64,000 nt of DNA from Sarcocystis neurona (taxonomy: Eukaryota; Apicomplexa; Conoidasida; Eucoccidiorida; Sarcocystidae): NCBI GenBank assembly GCA_000727475.1, contig KL647289.1:2374798-2438797 (forward strand). The letters are read 5' to 3'. The translations under genes were made by a program, and so were the position numbers. A model generated the notes under the pieces. That model had not been told where the DNA came from, searched no databases, and saw only the letters and a program-made list of their open reading frames with translations. How positions within the stretch are numbered: the first letter of the stretch is position 1; every line of letters begins with the position of its first letter. This document shows positions 57,995-64,000 of the stretch, in pieces.

Positions 57995-59255
57995 CTAAAA
58001 CGGAAGGCTTTCTGTTCGTAATTTTGCTACATGTAAGCCGTGAAACACCTGCCCGCAAACGTCAAGCAGATGTGAAACAGTCGTACCAAAAGAGTTTGTG
58101 CTGCGCTTCCATGTTGTCTTGCACCAATCCATGGACTAGCTTTACGCACGTACGAAGTTACAAAATCCTGCTGAGTCTTCGCTCTAGGTGTCAAGAAAAT
58201 GCGAGCGTATGATGAAGGATCCACGCTAGTGTGAACTCGTGTGTACGCGAAAACGCGTGCACTTTGTTAATGTCTCCGCACAGCAGTCTACGCTTCCGTT
58301 CGACTGCAGTGCCTACTGAGAAGCACCCGGCCTCTGACTGATTTACTACAAATTTAATCGCACACAGTTGCTCGCGCGCACGTGATTCCGCACGTGGGCA
58401 GTAGACGTATCACTCCTCGATACGCGGACAAGGACACGTCGTAAAACATATAACGTATCTGAAAAGTAAGCCGATATGCCGCTCGCCATAATATGTGTGT
58501 ACTATCACGGCGCCTCATTACGGCGTCGCCGCCGAATACATCGGCCAGCACCATACTGTCTGCCTGAGTTTTGCCGGTAGAGGTACTATTACGTCACGCT
58601 CCTAACAAAACACGTGCACCAGTGCTGTCGCTGGTTGTTGCCAACCACGGGGAGCCTAGACTCGTCCTCAGACGTAGGCTGAGTCCTGTCCGTGAATTCC
58701 ACTGACAAGCGTCTTTGTAGGCCTGCGCAACAGAAGTCACCAGCGGTGCTCCTTTCAGAGCGTATTCCTCAGCAGATCACACTTCATGGATTTTTTTCGA
58801 CATAGAACAACCTCGACGTCGCAGTAGCGGATCACTGCTTCCGCTTCATTCGCTTTATCGAAGAACAAACCTTGCTGGGGGGGCCGAACGCGCACTTTTT
58901 CCTGGCTGCAGAGTCAACTTTCAGCATTCGTTATGAACAAACACACGCGCTGTGTGCACTAAAAAACTAATGTACCTCTACGGGGCGCCGGCGGACCCGG
59001 AGTCGCGGGGCTGTCCACCCCTCCCATTCTGCCACTGTGGTAAGTGCTACATGCTTGTAGCCCCCCGGAATGCTACACGCTGCAGCTTCACCGTCACACC
59101 TCCGTCTACACGCTGTCACGTCCCCCACAAAATCCCTTTGCCCATAAACAGTTCTACGACGAGGAGCTTTTCCAGGGTGTCGACTGGTTATCTGTTGCGC
59201 CCCTCAAACCAGTAGCCTCTTTTATTCCTAGACGTTGTTGCCAAGAACTTCAAAT
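57995..59255. other. gap downstream of RPB1
   Basis: No supported gene. A plus-strand segment at about 59144-59259 (ELFQGVDWL...LKPVASFIP) superficially resembles an AGC-kinase C-tail but has no kinase exons upstream. Confidence 0.35.
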
Positions 59256-62200
59256 CTAATGTGAATCCTGGCCTTCTTTGCTGTCCTGCTCTTGCGTAGG
59301 ACTCGACGTAACGCCTTCTGCGGCTTCGTCCTCTACAACTTCCTCCACTACATCCGCTGCAAATGGATCCGGCGAGAAGGGATCTGCGCAACATTCCAGA
59401 CATTGCCGATTAAACCGCGCGCATACAAGTTCGAAGACGCAGAGTAACCTCCACGGTGTGAACCGCTGCGCAGTCGCAGATGCACTCCACCTCACGGAAG
59501 CAATCCCACGATGCACGAAGCCAAGATGCCTGCAAACACAAACTGTGTTGCCTTCACTTGAATACAGAGTTCCCGACACTTCTCAGGTTGCACTGACCTT
59601 GTGTGACACGGGTGACCGCCGTGCGGCCGAGATAATGGTCCCACCGATAAACGAACCCCACGGAGAATTGTGTGAACGATTCGCGAAGTCGGCAGTGGAT
59701 AGATACTAGGTGTCACATTTGGCAACAGTACGTTTGCACCTTTTCGTTACACCTCGCGCAACTACCCCCGTGAAACGCACTCTTTGTCCTTGCGCTTCTC
59801 GAAAGTTGTCTACGTGTGTAATCCTTCTGTCCAACCGATACTCCTGGTTCTGTACCGCAACTCCGTATACCAAGTTAATGAAGTGGATATCAACAGTGTG
59901 CCGAGCTCCAACTGCCTTCCTACTGTACGGCTTGAACGCAGACGCAGGCTAGTTCTGTCGGTGGCTTCCGAAAACATGCTTATATTGATAGAGGTGTGGT
60001 TACCTCATTGTTAATCTCATCTTGACACAAACGTACAAGAACTGCCTTCCATTCTTCTAACCTACAAAATGAATACCTTCCACAGAAATACGTACGGGTA
60101 CAAAGGGGATACGCGCAATGCAGTCTCCGGCTCCTGTCACTCTCCCTCCACGAACCAGCACTTCGCCCTCTTCACGGCCCACACAAAAACAAACAGCCGC
60201 CAATAGCGATTTCGGCACATGCAAATATAGTAAATAGGATACGCAATTTCGCAGGTGGGCACAAGAAATATGGCAAATAAATTATGTTGCAGTTGGCGGG
60301 GAAGAATACACAAGATAGAGTTCAGTCAGTTCTCACTAGACACCAAGAAAAACGCACATCCCCGTGTGACCATTCTGATCAATTTCCTTTGTCGGAGAAA
60401 CACTCGCGGTACGAGCTTACCAAGTTCGAAGACAAAAAGGATGAGACTGAGTCTGTCAAAAACGATGCGAAACCCTCCCGGACAAAATATGTACTTTGGT
60501 ACCAAGTAGCAAAGACAGTCAGAGAACTCTTATGTACCACTGGTGACAACGAAAAATTCGAGCAGGTCCCCTGTAACAGAGAAGTGCAGAGCTGTGGATG
60601 ACTATTTTCTCCAACGCGACGAGAACTACAAACTGCAGCATAATGTCAGTTTCCGCGACGCACTATTTCAACGAAATTGAGGTGCTTCTACTTACCGCTA
60701 GCGTCGTACATAGGAGATGTCGGCGAGTACGTGCGTCGCGTGGCGCTGGCACCCGACTCGCCATGAGTTTCGCTGTAAACAGGAGAACTAACCGCGTGCG
60801 GTAGCGGCGAGGTGGGGGAATACTGAGCAGCGGGAGATGACGGCGAATAACGTGGGGATTGCACCGTAAAACCTGACCAGGTACACACATATATTTTTCA
60901 CAGGATACGACTGTGACGATAATCTGCGCAGATCGGCAAAACTCGCATTGCTGAGTATAACTCTGATGATCCGGCGGACTTTTACCCAAGCCTGAGACAC
61001 GCCATGGCGATTGCCGCCACTAATAAGGACTCTGCGATCAGACAGGTGGGTTTCGCCTAAACTGTACGACCCGCTGTTCCCAACACGGCAACGAGACACC
61101 AGCTGTTATGCGCACGAATAAACGCGTGTCGCAGAAATAAGAAGCTCCTACCATAGTGTAATACCACAGCAGCGACACATGCAGATACACAACGAACAGC
61201 ATACTGCGACAGGTACACGCGACATACTACCCTGTAAAATATTTTGTTCCGCAGATTCTTCGTAAGCCCACTGAAGTATAGCTATTGTACTGCTCTTCAA
61301 CAATGTAGTCCTGGAGTAGCGTCTATATCTTCGTGTGCCGCAAATAAAAAACTCACTTGGAGAGAACGGCCCCTGAGGTCCCCCTCCGCCCCCTTCTCCA
61401 CCTGCGTATAGAGGACTTTGTGGTGAGTACGGAGCGAGAGTTGGTGAGTACGCTGGGGAGGTAGGTGAATACCTAGGCGACGTAGGCGAGTAGGCTGGAG
61501 AGTAGGGAGACGCTGGGGACGCCACGTTTTGTACTGGAGACGTCGGCGAGTACGATGGAGATGAGACGGAGAAGTGTGGAGACGTGGGATCAGGAGAGTA
61601 TGGAGACAAAGGCGTTCTCCCGTCTACCCCTCCGCCGACGCTTGTGGGCGAAGTGATGCTGAGTCCTGCACCAGATGTGGGAGAATATGCAGGCGAAGTG
61701 GGTGAGTAGCTGGGAGGGGAAGACGGCGAATAACTAGGGGACAAGGTCGGTGACGTTGGTGAGTAAGAGGTTCCGCCTCCTGTTCCACCAATTATGGGTG
61801 AAAGAACATCTCCTGCAACATCTCCCGCTCGGTGATACTCGTCTCCACGCGTACCTTTTCCCGTTGTTCCGGTGTGGTAATAATACGGAGACTGCGGCGA
61901 AGAGGGAGAGTACGAGGGCGACGTGGTTTCTAAGGCACTCCCGAGAATAGGCGATGAAGGAGAAAAAATTCCATGAGCAGTACTACCCCCCCTTTCTACG
62001 GCTGTCGGTGACACGGGGCTATTGGGGTCCCGCGGTGAGAAGCAAGTCAGTGGAGACATCGGAGACGTCGGGGACCGCGGCGTTTGCTGCGTGGGCGAGA
62101 ACTTGCCGCCCAACTGTTGCGTATCCACTCCCGCTCCACCACCGAATGGGCCTGCGGACGGAGACAAGGGACTCGCGGGGCTGGTGTTACCGAAGGAAGT

Positions 62201-63657
62201 GTAGATTGTTGAAAACGGCATGGGCGAGAACACGGAATGCAGCTGGTGCGGTGATGGAGTAAAGGAGCCGTCGGGAGTGACGAGGTTTTGCTGGTGATAC
62301 GCCAGGTCACCTCCTAGAGCATCGAGCGAAGCATCATCCCCAGAAACAGCAAGATCCAGGTTGTGGCCAGCATCTCTGAGTTTTTCTTCGTCAATTAGGA
62401 CGTCGAAGTCCCCGGTGCCCAAAGGACACAGTTGCCCCACCATGATGTTTTCTGTCACGCCACGCAGGTAGTCTGTCTCCGCGAAAACTGCTGCCTCCAT
62501 CAATATTTCAACTGTCTCCTCGAAGCTGCATTTCATCAGTGGCCCCTTGTCAATGCGATTGATGCCATGGCGCGTGATACTCATCAGGTACCCCTTCTGC
62601 GTCATGGTGTCGCAAAGAGTTGCCAAGTGCCTGTAGTTCACGTAACTCCCGTCAAATGAAATAACCGCGCGCAGCTCCCGCAGCAACGCTCGTCTTACTG
62701 CCTCAATCCCCAGTACGTGGAAAATTTCCGTCATGTCGTTCGATGTCGTGCGCGTGCTGTCCACCAACGGTATCGGCAGCACATCTTCCAAATTGCAACC
62801 GTCAGTGTCCAACACCCAGTTGTTCACCCGTTCAAATTTGCCCTAGAAAACATGAACCAGACGCACACCTAATAAAAGAGACACTGGTGCACACCCAGTT
62901 GACACGGATGCGCACACGACGTAAATCAGTATCATTCATACACGGCAACCTATATGCTTTTACCAGTGCACGTCCACAGTCGTTTAACTGCCGCACTCCC
63001 AACATCCTCGAGTCTGTCGTTCCTCTGAATGGGTAATGAAGACGCACTGTTTACTCATTCTGTACCCAACACGAGGAGTTCATATCGTTCAGTTTGACAA
63101 CGTTATCCCTACGAGAAACCGCTGTCCATCGTCGTGCAAAAGGAAGCGGTAAACTTCCGTGCGTAACTTACTAGCTGGTTGTTGTACACCACGCGAGCTT
63201 CTTCTCGCATATAGACTTTGGAGATGCCGGAGATCCCGCGCAGGGTGATGCCAGCGAGGCACTGGAGCATGAGATTTTGCAAGAACCGGTCTTCTGCTTC
63301 GATAATTTCTCCTTCCACGTAGTCATCGCGGGGGCGTTTAATGCGTACTCGGAGAACGAGGTCGTCGCTGTTATCGTCGGTCCAAATACAGTCCAGCTCA
63401 TCATTCGGAAACTCCAAGAAAATCTTCTCACCGATCTCTTTCATGGTGAGCTTTTTGTCAATCATCACTTTGCTGGCCATCTGAATACGGAGCAACCAGC
63501 GACCCAGATGACTGGGCAACTCGTCATCGTCGGGAAACTCGTAATAGTCCCGCACCCACTGCTTGTCTTCGGGCACGATCGTGTCGGTCGGGTCCGGGTC
63601 GTATATCACTTGCGACATCACTGTCACGCGGTCCAGCGTCGTGTGTTCCAAGTTCGT
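59256..63657 (-). CDS. RPB1: RNA polymerase II largest subunit RPB1, C-terminal part (5' end beyond the window)
   Basis: Exons are complement of 63657-63172, 62842-61357, 60872-60696 and 59383-59256, 758 residues plus stop, with all phases consistent (donors GTAAGT, GTGAGT, GTAAGT). The first begins [20 protein letters not shown] and continues through RPB1's jaw/cleft region ([29 protein letters not shown]). The second carries the near-invariant [39 protein letters not shown] and [19 protein letters not shown], then the C-terminal domain: about seven exact YSPTSP and three YSPSSP motifs among degenerate Ser/Pro repeats and Gly-rich spacers. The third adds more heptads. The last encodes [16 protein letters not shown] and an acidic tail to the stop, as at the end of CTDs elsewhere. 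Joining the last exon is supported by phase and the acidic composition. It is the catalytic subunit for mRNA synthesis in the nucleus; the CTD is the phosphorylated platform for RNA processing factors. Confidence 0.94.
59384..60695 (-). other. 1.3-kb intron near the 3' end of RPB1
   Basis: Bounded by GTAAGT and TGTTGCGCAG. Open frames inside it (for example on the plus strand at 60284-60601) have no family resemblance. If the transcript is not spliced here, translation stops two codons after the last heptad (GK then TAG). Confidence 0.7.
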
Positions 63658-64000
63658 CTGATGACAGAACGTAGCACCAGCCCATAAAAACGAAGGCAAA
63701 CGTACTACAAAACGGAAGGCGCGTGCAATAGAAATCGACAGGAAAAATGAACGCCTCGCCAAGGCCGAGCAAGAAGTACTCCACATGCAGGACCGTGACA
63801 GCAAAAACAAAATTCAAAAGCAAGAGCGACGGTGAGGAGGCAAGAAGAGAATCAAAACCAGATTTGAGTAGTAACCTCTGCAAATGGTAGACACAGAGAG
63901 GTGCCGACAAGCGTATCGCGCACGCTCGACGCTTCACATTGTGAGCAACAAACTCGGTTTCTCACTTCCCTCACGGAGAGCAACACGCCGGCGAAAACAC

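Noticed and set aside
59144..59259. Plus-strand segment resembling an AGC-kinase C-tail (GVDWL...FIP)
   Set aside because: No kinase-domain exon (no HRD or DFG context) exists upstream, and its stop overlaps the RPB1 stop on the other strand; probably chance.
1..64000. tRNA, rRNA, CRISPR, bacterial operon or ribosome binding site features
   Set aside because: No tRNA-like T-arm/anticodon arrangement, rRNA core or regularly spaced repeats with spacers was seen, and gene structure is eukaryotic.

Overview
The window is nuclear DNA of an intron-rich eukaryote, most likely an apicomplexan and probably a coccidian (Toxoplasma/Sarcocystis/Eimeria relatives). The evidence is gene content and structure: near-balanced base composition, genes cut into many short exons with introns from about 80 nt to over 1 kb, a folate/biopterin-type (BT1) transporter, a secreted modular protein with thrombospondin type 1 (TSP1) repeats, and an RNA polymerase II large subunit with a degenerate heptad tail. 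No rRNA, tRNA, CRISPR array, operon or ribosome binding site is visible. All exon models were made by hand from reading frame, GT/AG signals and intron phase; the species is not identifiable from sequence alone.

Layout. 1-11 kb: a possible small intronless gene near the left end and isolated probable exons of unidentified genes (about 3.1, 5.2, 5.8-6.6 and 8.5-8.8 kb). 11.3-13.6 kb (+): complete BT1/FBT transporter in three exons. 14-15.5 kb: weak exons. 15.7-19.1 kb (-): inositol-pentakisphosphate 2-kinase. 19.3-21.4 kb: repeat-rich DNA with a ~0.6 kb diverged tandem duplication, a ~98-bp repeat pair and a 54-bp minisatellite. 22.3-26.6 kb: nothing convincing. 26.6-30.3 kb (-): one or two unidentified genes with a long Lys/Arg/Glu/His-rich exon and helical-repeat-like exons. 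31.0-33.5 kb (-): a complete five-exon model for a secreted protein of about 410 residues and unknown family.

34.9-42.5 kb (+): the most interesting locus. It is a modular secreted protein with two TSP1 domains, repeated domains I cannot name, and a CAP (SCP/PR-1) domain followed by a short tail. Almost every intron in the repeated part is phase 1, the signature of duplicated extracellular modules. It appears divergently oriented from the 31-33.5 kb secreted-protein gene. 45.2-47.5 kb (-): organellar ribosomal protein uL13. 51.3-52.9 kb (+): possible secreted-protein exons. 54.4-54.8 kb (-): organellar ribosomal protein uL14. 57.2-58.0 kb (-): an unidentified small gene. 59.3-63.7 kb (-): the C-terminal ~760 residues of RPB1, whose 5' part runs off the right edge.

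The genes do not form one pathway. They cover transcription (RPB1), mitochondrial translation (uL13m, uL14m), inositol phosphate synthesis (IPPK), folate/pterin-type transport (BT1) and the secretory/surface repertoire (TSP1-CAP protein and its divergent neighbour). Several intron-sized tandem duplications lie in noncoding DNA across the window.
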